This document shows positions 15,723 to 24,604 of a stretch of 64,000 nucleotides of DNA, in pieces. The notes under the pieces are model-generated. The model saw only the letters and a program-made list of their open reading frames with translations. It made no database searches and was not told the origin of the DNA. The translations under genes and the position numbers were made by a program. Source of the stretch: Streptomyces cylindrosporus (GTDB lineage: Bacteria > Actinomycetota > Actinomycetes > Streptomycetales > Streptomycetaceae); assembly GCF_022698165.1 (NCBI RefSeq), contig NZ_JALDAY010000001.1, forward strand, positions 186,001 to 250,000. Reading direction: 5' to 3'. The number at the start of each line of letters is the position of its first letter. The stretch's first letter is position 1.

Positions 15723-16574
15723 TCAGGGCGTGGTGCCGTCGTTGACCCCGTTGGGGGCCGGTCGGTTGGCTGCCTCGGCCCAGACGTTGCCGGTGTTGGT
15801 GCCGCACTGAAGGATCGCCGGAAGAGTGCCGTTGCTGTCGAAGGTGCAGGTGATCCGGTAGACGCGTCCGGTGGTCGTGATCGTCTCGAACTGGATGCCG
15901 CCCGACGTCGGATGCTCGCCGACGGCCGCGCCGCACGGCAGGCCCGCGTCGCCGCCCGCGGGATAGCCGGTGTGGGTGCTCAGGTCGGTCCACAGCACCG
16001 GCGGGTTCGCGTCGTTGCCCGAGAGGTCACGGATGCCTCCGTAGAAGCGGCCGCCGGTCAGCGCGGCCCGGTACTCGACGTTGCCCTGGGGGTGGTAGGC
16101 GTCGATGTCGGAGCACGGGCCGGCCGCACCGGTCGCGCCCTGCGGGCCTTGCGGGCCGGTCGGTCCCGCGGGTCCGGTCGGACCGGCCGGTCCGGTGGGT
16201 CCCGCCGGTCCTGTGGCGCCGGGGGCGCCGGGGGCACCCGTGGCACCCGTCGCCCCGGTCATTCCCTTCGGCCCGGTCGGGCCGGTGGCGCCGGTCGCCC
16301 CCTTCGGGCCGGTCGGGCCCTTGCAGCCGCCCTTGCCGTGGTCGTCGGTCGAAGGGGTCGCGTGCTGGGACTTGTGGTGGCCGTTCGGCTTGCAGTGGTC
16401 GTCGCCGCCGCGGAACGTCGGGGTCCGGTCGCCGATGTCGCGCGCCGCCGCGGCCGCGGGGCCCGCCAGGCCGGTCGCCAGGACCAGCGTGAGCGAGGCC
16501 AGCATCCCGGCCTTCCTGAAACCGTCCCGGGCCAGCGGCCCGAGCAGCGCGGACGTCCTGTGTTCAGGACTCAT
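15723..16574 (-). CDS. Secreted collagen-like Gly-X-Y repeat protein
   Basis: 283 aa. A signal peptide (about 1-44: [12 protein letters not shown] then PAAAAA) is followed by a His/Asp/Lys-rich segment. Then comes an uninterrupted collagen-like stretch of about 22 Gly-X-Y triplets (residues 86-153, mostly GPT, GPA and GAT), then a cysteine-containing beta-rich C-terminal domain of about 130 residues. ATG 16574 follows AAGGAG at eight bases. No LPxTG sorting motif or C-terminal membrane helix is seen, so it is probably released or bound non-covalently. It is divergent from the glycosyltransferase at 16773, sharing a 198-base promoter region. Confidence 0.85.
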   Translation of the reverse strand: MSPEHRTSALLGPLARDGFRKAGMLASLTLVLATGLAGPAAAAARDIGDRTPTFRGGDDHCKPNGHHKSQHATPSTDDHGKGGCKGPTGPKGATGATGPTGPKGMTGATGATGAPGAPGATGPAGPTGPAGPTGPAGPTGPQGPQGATGAAGPCSDIDAYHPQGNVEYRAALTGGRFYGGIRDLSGNDANPPVLWTDLSTHTGYPAGGDAGLPCGAAVGEHPTSGGIQFETITTTGRVYRITCTFDSNGTLPAILQCGTNTGNVWAEAANRPAPNGVNDGTTP

Positions 16575-16772
16575 CTGTGTGCTCCTTGCCTCGATGGTCC
16601 GGGACAGCTCCCGGCCCCGAGGTGAGGGTGGCCCGGGGGTGCGGTGTCGGCCGGCGTCGCCGTTCGGGACGCGCTGTTTTATCCGTAGATCGGACCAGTG
16701 GAGGGAGCCGGACGGGCGAATTTGTGTGGGGATGTACGGGAGGAAAACCGAAGACATGCCACATTTCGAACC

Positions 16773-17927
16773 GTGAAGCAGCAGACCCTCTGCCTCTGCA
16801 TGATCGTCAAGAACGAGGCGCAGGTCATCGAACGGTGCCTCGGCTCGGTCCGCCACCTCGTCGACACCTGGGTGATCTCCGACACCGGCTCGACCGACGG
16901 CACACAGGACCTCGTCCGCAAGGCGCTGGACGGCATCCCCGGCGAACTGCGCGAGGAACCCTGGGTCGACTTCGGCCACAACCGCACCGCCAACATCCGG
17001 CGGGCGCGCGGCCGCGCCGACTACCTCCTCACCCTCGACGCCGACCACGTCATCCGCCAGGACGCCCCGCTGCCCCGGCTCACGGCGGGCTCGTACATGC
17101 TGCGTTACGACACTCCCGGCACCCAGCACCGGTTCAAGCACCTCATGCGGGGCGACTGGGCGTGGCGGTACGAGGGCGTCACCCACGAGTACCCGTGCAC
17201 GGACGAGCCCGACGTCCAGGAGAACCTGGACGCCCTGGTCATCGAGGACCACGCCGACGGCGGTTGCCGCAGCGACAAGTTCGAGCGCGACGCCCGGCTG
17301 CTGCGGCGCGAACTCGAACGCGACCCCGGCAACCCCCGCACCGTCTTCTACCTCGCCAACACCGAACGCGACCTCGGTCACGCGGCCGAGGCCGTCGAGC
17401 TGTACGAGCGGCGCGCGGCGATGGGCGGCTGGCCGGAGGAGGTGTACTGCTCCCTCCTGGAGGCCGGAATCCTGCGGGCGGACGCGGAGGACGACTGGCC
17501 GGGGGCGATGGACGCGTTCTCCCGGGCCTGGGAGGCGCGGCCCGGGCGGCTCGAAGCCTGTTACGAGCTGGCCTCCCGGCTGCGTCTGAAGGGCCGTCAC
17601 CGCACCGCGCACGCCCTGCTCGTCGACGCCGTCGGACGCCCGGAGCCGGACGACCTCCTCTTCACCCGGTCCTGGGTGTACCGCTGGGGCCTGCTGTTCG
17701 AGTTCTCCATCACCGCCTACTGGGTGGGCGACCACCTGGCCGCGCTCCGGGCCTGCGACACCCTCCTCGCTCTGCCCGACCTCCCCGAGGCCGTCCGTCG
17801 GCAGACCGAGATCAACCGCGATTTCTCGGCCCGGCACCTGTCCGCCGTACCTCCGCCCGCGTCACCGGCCCGCAGACCGAAGGCCGCCCGCGCGGGCAAG
17901 GCGGCCCGGGGGTCCCGGAAGAAATAG
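16773..17927 (+). CDS. Family 2 glycosyltransferase with TPR-like C terminus
   Basis: 384 aa from GTG 16773. The N-terminal GT2 fold shows LCMIVKNEA, the [10 protein letters not shown] nucleotide-sugar strand and the metal-binding LTLDADHVI. The second half carries helical repeats ([38 protein letters not shown]) of TPR type. Such TPR-tailed GT2 proteins are cytoplasmic and modify proteins or surface precursors. The ATG at 16756 is out of frame and closes at once. It ends with a Lys/Arg-rich tail. Acceptor unknown; the divergent collagen-like protein is a tempting but unproven substrate. Confidence 0.8.
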   Translation: MKQQTLCLCMIVKNEAQVIERCLGSVRHLVDTWVISDTGSTDGTQDLVRKALDGIPGELREEPWVDFGHNRTANIRRARGRADYLLTLDADHVIRQDAPLPRLTAGSYMLRYDTPGTQHRFKHLMRGDWAWRYEGVTHEYPCTDEPDVQENLDALVIEDHADGGCRSDKFERDARLLRRELERDPGNPRTVFYLANTERDLGHAAEAVELYERRAAMGGWPEEVYCSLLEAGILRADAEDDWPGAMDAFSRAWEARPGRLEACYELASRLRLKGRHRTAHALLVDAVGRPEPDDLLFTRSWVYRWGLLFEFSITAYWVGDHLAALRACDTLLALPDLPEAVRRQTEINRDFSARHLSAVPPPASPARRPKAARAGKAARGSRKK

Positions 17928-17934
17928 AGAACCG

Positions 17935-17971
17935 GCGCCCCGACGGGATCCGGCCGGGCCCGTCGGCGCGT
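17935..17971 (+). terminator. Terminator-like hairpin after GT2 gene
   Basis: CCGACGGG (17940-17947) pairs with CCCGTCGG (17959-17966), with flanking GGCGC and GCGC extending the stem. It lies just past the GT2 stop. There is no T-run, as is usual in Streptomyces. Confidence 0.45.
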
Positions 17972-17981
17972 CCAGACGGGT

Positions 17982-18986
17982 ATGGATCTGGAGAAGCGCC
18001 CGCCGCAGGGGCAGGGGCAGGGGCCCGAGGGGTGCCTCGTCGTCGCCATCCGCATTCCGGTGCGGATCGTCGTGCTCGTGCTGGTCGTGCCGGTACGGAT
18101 GGTGTGGGACGCGCTCGTCGTGGCCGGACGGTTCCTGAACGACACCGTGCTCAGGCCGGTCGGCCGGGCGCTGGAGTGGGTGGCGCGGGCCGTGTTCGTC
18201 TGGCCGCTCGTGGGGCTTTGGCGGTACGTCGTCGTCCCGGTCGGCAAGGCGCTGGGGTGGCTCGGGAACGTGCTCCTCGTCATACCCGCCGTATGGACCT
18301 ACCAGTACGTGCTGACTCCCCTCGGGCACGCCCTCGCATGGGCCGCGCGGGGTGTTGCGGCCGGGCTGGGATGGCTGTACGCGCGCGTGCTCACGCCGAT
18401 CGGGCACGCGGTCATGCGGGTGCTCACCCCCGTAGGACAGGCGATCGTCTGGTGCGCCAAGGGGATCGGGTGGATCCTCGGCATGGCCGTCACCGGGATC
18501 GGCACCGGCCTGTACTGGATCGCCCGCGTCCTGTTCGTCCTGCCCGCACTCGCGCTGTGGCGGTGGGTGCTCGTGCCGGTCGGACGCGTGCTCGCCGTCG
18601 TCGCGCGCGAGGTCGGCGACGCCCTCGGGCACGCCTGGCGGATCGCGGGACGGATCTCCCTCGCCGTGGGGCGGGCCCTCGGGACCCTCTTCCGGTGGAT
18701 CTTCGTCGAGCCCGTGCGCTGGGTCTACCGCACCGTGCTCACGCCCGTCGGACACGTCGTCCGGGACGCCGTGCTCCGGCCCGCCGCCGAGGCCGCGCGC
18801 AGTGTGGGCCGGGCCACCCGGCTCGCCCTGGCCTCCGCCCGGGAGTCCGTACGGCAGGCCCGCGCCGACTTCCGGCGCATGGTGTTCGGCGAGCCCGCCC
18901 GCGCCGAGGCCGTGGACCGGCGGGAACCGACGGGCCGCGAGACACGTACTCTTGGTAGCAGTACGACCGCACTCACGAAGGACTGA
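17982..18986 (+). CDS. Repetitive hydrophobic membrane-associated protein with xPVG motifs
   Basis: 334 aa. After a short Gln/Gly-rich head (GQGQGPEG) the protein is a series of amphipathic/hydrophobic helices, each preceded by V-L/V-x-P-V/I/L-G: VLRPVGRAL, VVVPVGKAL, VLTPLGHAL, VLTPIGHAV, VLTPVGQAI, VLVPVGRVL and VLTPVGHVV. The last 60 residues are charged and soluble. It precedes the DUF2344 gene by a few bases, so co-expression is likely. Function unknown. The helices are Trp/Arg-flanked, suggesting surface-lying or re-entrant membrane segments rather than a classical transporter. Confidence 0.7.
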   Translation: MDLEKRPPQGQGQGPEGCLVVAIRIPVRIVVLVLVVPVRMVWDALVVAGRFLNDTVLRPVGRALEWVARAVFVWPLVGLWRYVVVPVGKALGWLGNVLLVIPAVWTYQYVLTPLGHALAWAARGVAAGLGWLYARVLTPIGHAVMRVLTPVGQAIVWCAKGIGWILGMAVTGIGTGLYWIARVLFVLPALALWRWVLVPVGRVLAVVAREVGDALGHAWRIAGRISLAVGRALGTLFRWIFVEPVRWVYRTVLTPVGHVVRDAVLRPAAEAARSVGRATRLALASARESVRQARADFRRMVFGEPARAEAVDRREPTGRETRTLGSSTTALTKD

Positions 18987-19034
18987 GCGACACTGGGCAA
19001 GCGACAGCCCGAAGGCCCGCCGCCCGCACCCGCG

Positions 19035-19799
19035 GTGCAGCGCATCCGACTGCGCTACACCAAGCGCGGCCGCCTCCGGTTCACCAGCCACCGTGACTTC
19101 CAGCGCGCCTTCGAGCGTGCGCTGCGCCGCGCCGAGGTGCCCATGGCGTACTCGGCGGGGTTCACGCCGCATCCGAAGGTGTCGTACGCCAATGCCGCAC
19201 CCACCGGCACGGGCAGTGAGGCGGAGTACCTGGAGATCGCCCTCACCGAGGCGCGGGACCCGGAGAAGCTCAGGCTCCTCCTCGACGAGTCGCTGCCCGC
19301 CGGGCTCGACGTCGTCGACGCCGTCGAGGCCCGGACCTCCGGGCTCGCCGACCGGCTCACCGCCTCCGTGTGGGAGCTGCGGCTGGACGGCGTGGCGCCG
19401 GCGGAGGCCGAGCGGGCCGTCGCCGCGTTCAACGCCGCCGAGGCCGTGGAGGTCCAGCGCACGACCAAGAACGGCGTCCGCACCTTCGACGCCCGGGCCG
19501 CGGTCGTACACCTGGAAACGCACAATGAAACGGCTGATAGGCCGACCGACCAGCCCTGTGCGATACTGCGGCTGGTTGTTCGGCACGTGACGCCTGCCGT
19601 ACGACCCGACGACGTCCTGTCCGGTCTTCGCGCCGTGGCCGACCTGGCGCCGCCGGTCGCCGCAGCGGTGACCAGGCTGGCGCAGGGGCTGTTCGATGAA
19701 GAGACCGGCACGGTGACCGACCCGCTCGCGCCCGACCGCGAGGCAGCGACGGCCCTACCCACGGCCGACCCCGCTGCCACCGCGAAGGCGCCGGCGTAA
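19035..19799 (+). CDS. DUF2344 / TIGR03936-type radical-SAM-linked protein
   Basis: 254 aa from GTG 19035, of the family whose core reads IRLRYTKRGRLRFTSHRDF, AGFTPHPKVSYANAAP and GTGSEAEYLEI. In many actinobacteria it sits next to rne and a radical SAM partner, and its biochemical role is unsettled. An upstream in-frame CTG at 18993 has a GAAGGA about ten bases before it and would add a 14-residue head (GKRQPEGPPPAPA). That is a better ribosome-binding site than the one before the GTG, so an unusual CTG start is possible. It ends 271 bases before rne. Middle sequence includes a lower-G+C patch around 19510-19570. Confidence 0.85.
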   Translation: MQRIRLRYTKRGRLRFTSHRDFQRAFERALRRAEVPMAYSAGFTPHPKVSYANAAPTGTGSEAEYLEIALTEARDPEKLRLLLDESLPAGLDVVDAVEARTSGLADRLTASVWELRLDGVAPAEAERAVAAFNAAEAVEVQRTTKNGVRTFDARAAVVHLETHNETADRPTDQPCAILRLVVRHVTPAVRPDDVLSGLRAVADLAPPVAAAVTRLAQGLFDEETGTVTDPLAPDREAATALPTADPAATAKAPA

Positions 19800-20070
19800 G
19801 GAAGGTCCCGCGAAGGACGGACGTCGTAGCGCCGCCCTCGTACTCGGGAGCCACCTGGGTCGGGCAGCGCACCGACCAGAAGACTTTCGCCAGGCCGTAC
19901 GCAACATGGCGTACGGAACCGGCGAGACAGGACACAGAGAGCTTCCGTGCGGCGCCCGCGCCCCGAACGGCGGCACCGCGCAACGCGCGAGCCGCGGACG
20001 TCAACGGCGATCGAGTCATCGACGCCGGACCGGGCGCGGCGCCCGGGAGCCTGACGGGAGATAAGCCCGC

Positions 20071-23000
20071 ATGCTCGAACCGACCGAACCCACAGAGGGT
20101 TCCGAACTGAACACTCCCAGCGACACCCTGCCGCCGCGTCGTCGGCGCCGTGCCGCTTCACGCCCCGCGGGTCCGCCCGCCGGGGCCGCCTCCGCAGCGC
20201 CGGAGGAGATCACCGAGTCGGCCATACCGGCTGACGACGAGAAGAAGGCCGACGAGGCTGAAGAGGTCGCCGAGGTCGAGGAGGCCGCCGAGGTCGAGGA
20301 GGCCGCGGAGGCGGTTGTCGTCGCCGAGGCGCCTGCCGAGGAGGCCGCGCCCGCCGGGCGTACGCGTCGTCGTGCGACGCGGCGTGCCTCGGCGCCTGCC
20401 GGGGCTCCGGCTGCCGCCGAGGTCGTCGAGGTCGTCGAGACCGCGGTGCCGGCTGCTTCCGGGGACAGCGTCGAGGAAGCGGCGGCCGAGGTCGTCGCCG
20501 AGACGCCCGCTGTCGCGGAGGAGGCTGCGCCCGCGCGTACGCGTCGTCGTGCGACCCGCCGGGCTTCCGCGCCTGCCGGGGCGCCGAAGGCCGCCGACAC
20601 CGACGAGGCCGCGCCGGTCGCGGAGGACGCGGCGGCTGCCGTGAGCGAGGCTCCCGCCGCTGCCGCCGAGTCGGCGGTCGTCGCCGAGGCCGATGAGGCT
20701 CCTGCCGAGGAGGCCGCTCCGCGTCGTACCCGGCGTCGGGCCACTCGTCGTGTGTCCGCGCCTGCCCAGGCGGAGGGCGCTGTGACCGGCGAGGCCGAGG
20801 CCGCCGCCGGTGAGACCGGTGCCGCTGCCGAGGACGCGACCGTCACGCCGGCCACCGAAGAGGCTGCCGCCGCCGAGGCCGACACTGCTGCTGCCGAGGC
20901 CCCTGCCGTCCGTGCCGCCGAGTCCGCTGACGCTGAGGCCCCCGTCGCTCGTGCCGCCGAGTCCGCTGCTGCCGAGGCCCCTGCCGCTCGTGCCGCCGAG
21001 TCCGCTGCTGCCGAGGCCCCTGCCGGTCGTGCCGCCCGATCCGCTTCTGCCGAGGAGGCTGTCATCGAGGACGCCGCTCCCCGTCGTACCCGTCGTCGGG
21101 CCGTTCGCAAGGCCGCTGTCGGGTTCTCCGAGCCCGAGCGGGGTGCCGGGGCCGACGAGGTCGAGGACGAGGGGCCGCGGCGGCCGGCGCGGCCTGCCGT
21201 CGCCGTGTTCCAGGCACCCGTGTTCACCGAGCCGAGGTTCCAGACGCCGGAGCGGGCCGCCGCCGAAGCGGCCGCAGAGGTCGAGGTGGAGGTCCCGGAG
21301 GTCGAGGAGCCGGCGGAGGAGCAGGGCGGATCGCGGCGCCGGCGTCGGCGCCGGGGCGCTGCCTTCGGCGAGGACGCCGAGCCGCAGGCCGCCGTCGAGA
21401 CCGTGGCCGAGGACGAGGCCGAGGCCGAGGAGCCGGCCGAGGACGCCGGTGAGGACGAGGCGGAGGCCGAGGAGACCGGTTCGCGCCGCCGCCGTCGCCG
21501 TGGTGGCCGTCGCCGTCGCCGGGGCGAGTCCCCCGAGGCCGCCGGTGACGACGAGGACTCCGACGAGGCCGCCGCCGAGCAGGCCGAGCAGGATGCCGAG
21601 GACACCGCCGAGCAGGAGGAAGAGGACGAGGACGACGCCCGCGACGAGGCCGGGGGCTCCTCCTCCAGCAGCCGTCGGCGCCGTCGGCGCCGGCGTCGCG
21701 CCGGTGACTCCTCCGTGGACACCGAGCCCGGTGAGGGCGACCCCGAGCGCACGGTCGTCAAGGTCCGCGAGCCCCGCCCGAAGGCCGAGCCCTCCGACGA
21801 GGTGCAGTCGATCAAGGGGTCGACCCGTCTGGAGGCCAAGAAGCAGCGCCGCCGGGAAGGGCGCGAGCAGGGGCGCCGGCGCGTCCCGATCATCACCGAG
21901 GCCGAGTTCCTCGCCCGCCGTGAGGCCGTCGAGCGGGTGATGGTCGTCCGGCAGAGCGGCGAGCGCACGCAGATCGGCGTCCTGGAGGACGGCGTGCTCG
22001 TCGAGCACTACGTCAACAAGGAGCAGTCGACCTCGTACGTCGGGAACGTGTATCTGGGCAAGGTCCAGAACGTGCTTCCCTCCATGGAGGCCGCCTTCAT
22101 CGACATCGGCAAGGGGCGCAACGCCGTCCTGTACGCCGGTGAGGTCAACTTCGAGGCGCTGGGCATGGCCAACGGGCCGCGCCGCATCGAAAGCGCCCTG
22201 AAGTCCGGGCAGTCCGTGCTCGTCCAGGTGACGAAGGACCCGATCGGGCACAAGGGCGCCCGGCTCACCAGCCAGGTCTCCCTCCCGGGCCGCTACCTCG
22301 TGTACGTCCCCGAGGGCTCGATGACCGGGATCAGCCGCAAGCTGCCCGACACCGAGCGGGCCCGGCTGAAGACCATCCTCAAGAAGATCGTCCCCGAGGA
22401 CGCGGGCGTCATCGTCCGTACGGCCGCGGAGGGCGCCTCGGAGGACGAGCTGCGCCGTGACGTCGAGCGGCTCCAGGCGCAGTGGGAGGACATCCAGAAG
22501 AAGTCGAAGAACGGCAACGCCCCGACGCTGCTGTACGGCGAGCCGGACATGACCGTCCGGGTCGTCCGCGACATCTTCAACGAGGACTTCACCAAGGTCG
22601 TCGTCAGCGGTGACGACGCCTGGGAGACCATCCACGGATACGTCTCGCACGTCGCGCCGGACCTCGCCGACCGGCTGTCGAAGTGGACCTCCGAGGTCGA
22701 CGTCTTCGCCACGTACCGGATCGACGAGCAGCTCGCCAAGGCCCTGGACCGCAAGGTCTGGCTGCCCAGCGGCGGTTCGCTGGTGATCGACCGGACCGAG
22801 GCGATGGTCGTGGTCGACGTCAACACCGGCAAGTTCACCGGCCAGGGCGGCAACCTGGAGGAGACGGTCACCAGGAACAACCTGGAGGCGGCCGAGGAGA
22901 TCGTGCGTCAGCTGCGGCTGCGCGACCTCGGCGGCATCATCGTCATCGACTTCATCGACATGGTGCTGGAGTCCAACCGGGACCTGGTGCTGCGGCGCCT

Positions 23001-24168
23001 GCTGGAGTGCCTGGGCCGGGACCGGACCAAGCACCAGGTGGCGGAGGTGACCTCGCTGGGGCTCGTGCAGATGACCCGTAAGCGGGTCGGGCAGGGGCTG
23101 CTGGAGTCCTTCTCCGAGACCTGCGTCCACTGCAACGGCCGCGGTGTCATCGTGCACATGGAGCAGCCGACCTCCGCCGGTGGCGGCGGCAAGCGCAAGA
23201 AGCGCGGGCGCGGCGGCGACGGGCACGAGCATGTGCACGAGGCCGCGGTGGCCGTGGAGGCTCCCGAGGTCGAGGAGACCGAGGCGGAGGTCGCCGCGGA
23301 GGTGGCCGAGCCGGTCGCGCTGGCCGCGCCCTCCTTCGCGCCCGACGAGGAGCTGTACAGCAGCGTCGCCGAGGCGGAGGCCGCGGTGCGCGGCGGTCGC
23401 AGTCGGCGCCGGTCCGGCCGTAGGGCCTCGGCCCCGGCGGGTTCGCCGAAGGGGCGGGCCACGCGTCCGGAGAGCGAGCACGCCGACGCCGGGCACGGCG
23501 ACGCGGACGCCGCCGAGGTGCCGACCGCTCAGGACGTCACCGTCGCCGAGGAGACCGCGCGTCCGGTGCAGCCGGAGACGGCCGCCGAGGTGCGGGCCGA
23601 GCCGGTCGCGGCGGAGGACCCGGTCGCCCAGGCCGCGCCCGCCGTCGAGGAGGCCGCGCCCAAGGGCCGTACCCGCCGCCGTGCCACCCGCAAGGTGTCC
23701 GCGCCGGCCGGGTCGCCCGCCGGGGCCGAGGCCGCCGTGGTGACGGTCGCCGAGACCGCGCCCGTGGCGGAGCCGCAGCCGGCCGAGGAGGTTGCCGCGC
23801 CCGTCGCCGAGCAGCCCGAGGCGCCCGCCGAGAGCGCCGCTCCGGCCCGTCCGCGGCGCCGTGCGGTGCGCAAGGAGACCGCGCCCACCGCGTCCGAGGA
23901 GGCGGCCGTCGTGGTCGTCCCGTCCACCACCGAGGCCGGCGAGGCCGCGGCGGAGGGCGCCGAGGAGGCGGCTCCGGCCAAGAAGACGGCCCGTAAGACG
24001 GCCAAGAAGGCCACCGCGAAGAAGGCCGCCACCAAGAAGACGGCGGCCAAGAAGACGGTCGCGAAGAAGGCCACGTCGAAGAAGACCGCCACCAAGAAGG
24101 CGGCGGCCAAGAAGACGGCGGCCGCGCAGCAGAGCGCCTCGTCCGTCTCGGCCTCGACGGAGGACTGA
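20071..24168 (+). CDS. rne: Ribonuclease E/G with long N- and C-terminal extensions
   Basis: 1365 aa, the Streptomyces RNase E/G (RNase ES type) that processes rRNA and mRNA. Residues 1-600 are low-complexity Ala/Glu/Pro with repeated basic islands (TRRRATRRASAPAG). The S1 RNA-binding domain starts near 640 (YVGNVYLGKVQNVLPSMEAA). The DNase-I-like catalytic part holds Asp916 (VVVDVNTGKFTG) and Asp960 (IIVIDFIDM). The Zn-link CVHCNGRG is near residue 1017. The C-terminal 300 residues return to Ala/Glu/Arg-rich sequence and end in a histone-H1-like Lys tail (KKTAKKATAKK pattern). A GGGAG precedes ATG 20071. Downstream is a terminator and then a 23-kb insertion before rplU. The preceding 271-base gap has no gene. 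Confidence 0.95.
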   Translation: MLEPTEPTEGSELNTPSDTLPPRRRRRAASRPAGPPAGAASAAPEEITESAIPADDEKKADEAEEVAEVEEAAEVEEAAEAVVVAEAPAEEAAPAGRTRRRATRRASAPAGAPAAAEVVEVVETAVPAASGDSVEEAAAEVVAETPAVAEEAAPARTRRRATRRASAPAGAPKAADTDEAAPVAEDAAAAVSEAPAAAAESAVVAEADEAPAEEAAPRRTRRRATRRVSAPAQAEGAVTGEAEAAAGETGAAAEDATVTPATEEAAAAEADTAAAEAPAVRAAESADAEAPVARAAESAAAEAPAARAAESAAAEAPAGRAARSASAEEAVIEDAAPRRTRRRAVRKAAVGFSEPERGAGADEVEDEGPRRPARPAVAVFQAPVFTEPRFQTPERAAAEAAAEVEVEVPEVEEPAEEQGGSRRRRRRRGAAFGEDAEPQAAVETVAEDEAEAEEPAEDAGEDEAEAEETGSRRRRRRGGRRRRRGESPEAAGDDEDSDEAAAEQAEQDAEDTAEQEEEDEDDARDEAGGSSSSSRRRRRRRRRAGDSSVDTEPGEGDPERTVVKVREPRPKAEPSDEVQSIKGSTRLEAKKQRRREGREQGRRRVPIITEAEFLARREAVERVMVVRQSGERTQIGVLEDGVLVEHYVNKEQSTSYVGNVYLGKVQNVLPSMEAAFIDIGKGRNAVLYAGEVNFEALGMANGPRRIESALKSGQSVLVQVTKDPIGHKGARLTSQVSLPGRYLVYVPEGSMTGISRKLPDTERARLKTILKKIVPEDAGVIVRTAAEGASEDELRRDVERLQAQWEDIQKKSKNGNAPTLLYGEPDMTVRVVRDIFNEDFTKVVVSGDDAWETIHGYVSHVAPDLADRLSKWTSEVDVFATYRIDEQLAKALDRKVWLPSGGSLVIDRTEAMVVVDVNTGKFTGQGGNLEETVTRNNLEAAEEIVRQLRLRDLGGIIVIDFIDMVLESNRDLVLRRLLECLGRDRTKHQVAEVTSLGLVQMTRKRVGQGLLESFSETCVHCNGRGVIVHMEQPTSAGGGGKRKKRGRGGDGHEHVHEAAVAVEAPEVEETEAEVAAEVAEPVALAAPSFAPDEELYSSVAEAEAAVRGGRSRRRSGRRASAPAGSPKGRATRPESEHADAGHGDADAAEVPTAQDVTVAEETARPVQPETAAEVRAEPVAAEDPVAQAAPAVEEAAPKGRTRRRATRKVSAPAGSPAGAEAAVVTVAETAPVAEPQPAEEVAAPVAEQPEAPAESAAPARPRRRAVRKETAPTASEEAAVVVVPSTTEAGEAAAEGAEEAAPAKKTARKTAKKATAKKAATKKTAAKKTVAKKATSKKTATKKAAAKKTAAAQQSASSVSASTED

Positions 24169-24201
24169 CCTCCGCACCCGCGGCGAAGCGGGAACGGCAG
24201 C

Positions 24202-24238
24202 GGCGCGGGCGTCCGGCACACCACCGGGCGCCCGCGCC
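24202..24238 (+). terminator. Terminator hairpin after rne
   Basis: GGCGCGGGCG (24202-24211) and CGCCCGCGCC (24229-24238) form a perfect 10-bp GC stem, 33 bases after the rne stop. Confidence 0.75.
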
Positions 24239-24604
24239 GTCGTATGACCGTCTTCCCTTTTGCGTCACGCTGTGTGCACCTGAAGGTCGCGCTGTGTTTC
24301 TCCTGTGACGGAGGCAACGGGCGAGGGTGATTTCACTGTCGTAACGCCCAGGAAAATTGCCGACCAAGTGCTGGTAACGTGCGGATGAGTTGAACAGCCG
24401 ATGAGCACACCGGCCCTCGGCGCCGGGCACGGCTGACTTCCCGCAAGGAACCCTCGTGGGGGCGGGGTCCTGTGTACGAACCGTCCATCCGCCCACAGGC
24501 GGCCATGGACAACCTGGGATGCGGCCGTGCTGTACATCGACATGGTCCTTCCCGACGGCATGAGTGGTGCGCCCTTGAGGTCGCCGTAGAGGAGGGGGAT
24601 GTCG
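24239..24604. promoter_or_regulatory. Long leader/promoter region of the glycopolymer operon
   Basis: There is no supported gene in this 366-base gap. It contains two GTAACG words about 40 bases apart and relatively AT-rich sequence (24325-24395), the probable promoter area for the operon starting at 24605. It ends in a strong GGAGGGGG at 24591-24598. No riboswitch or tRNA recognised. Confidence 0.4.

Noticed and set aside
15723..17837. A single 704-codon frame extending the collagen-like protein upstream
   Set aside because: The added 420 residues lie antisense to a clear GT2 gene; ATG 16574 has a good ribosome-binding site and signal peptide.
20158..24219. A 1353-codon minus-strand open frame opposite rne
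   Set aside because: The plus strand has all RNase E/G catalytic motifs; the minus frame is Arg/Leu/Gly filler.
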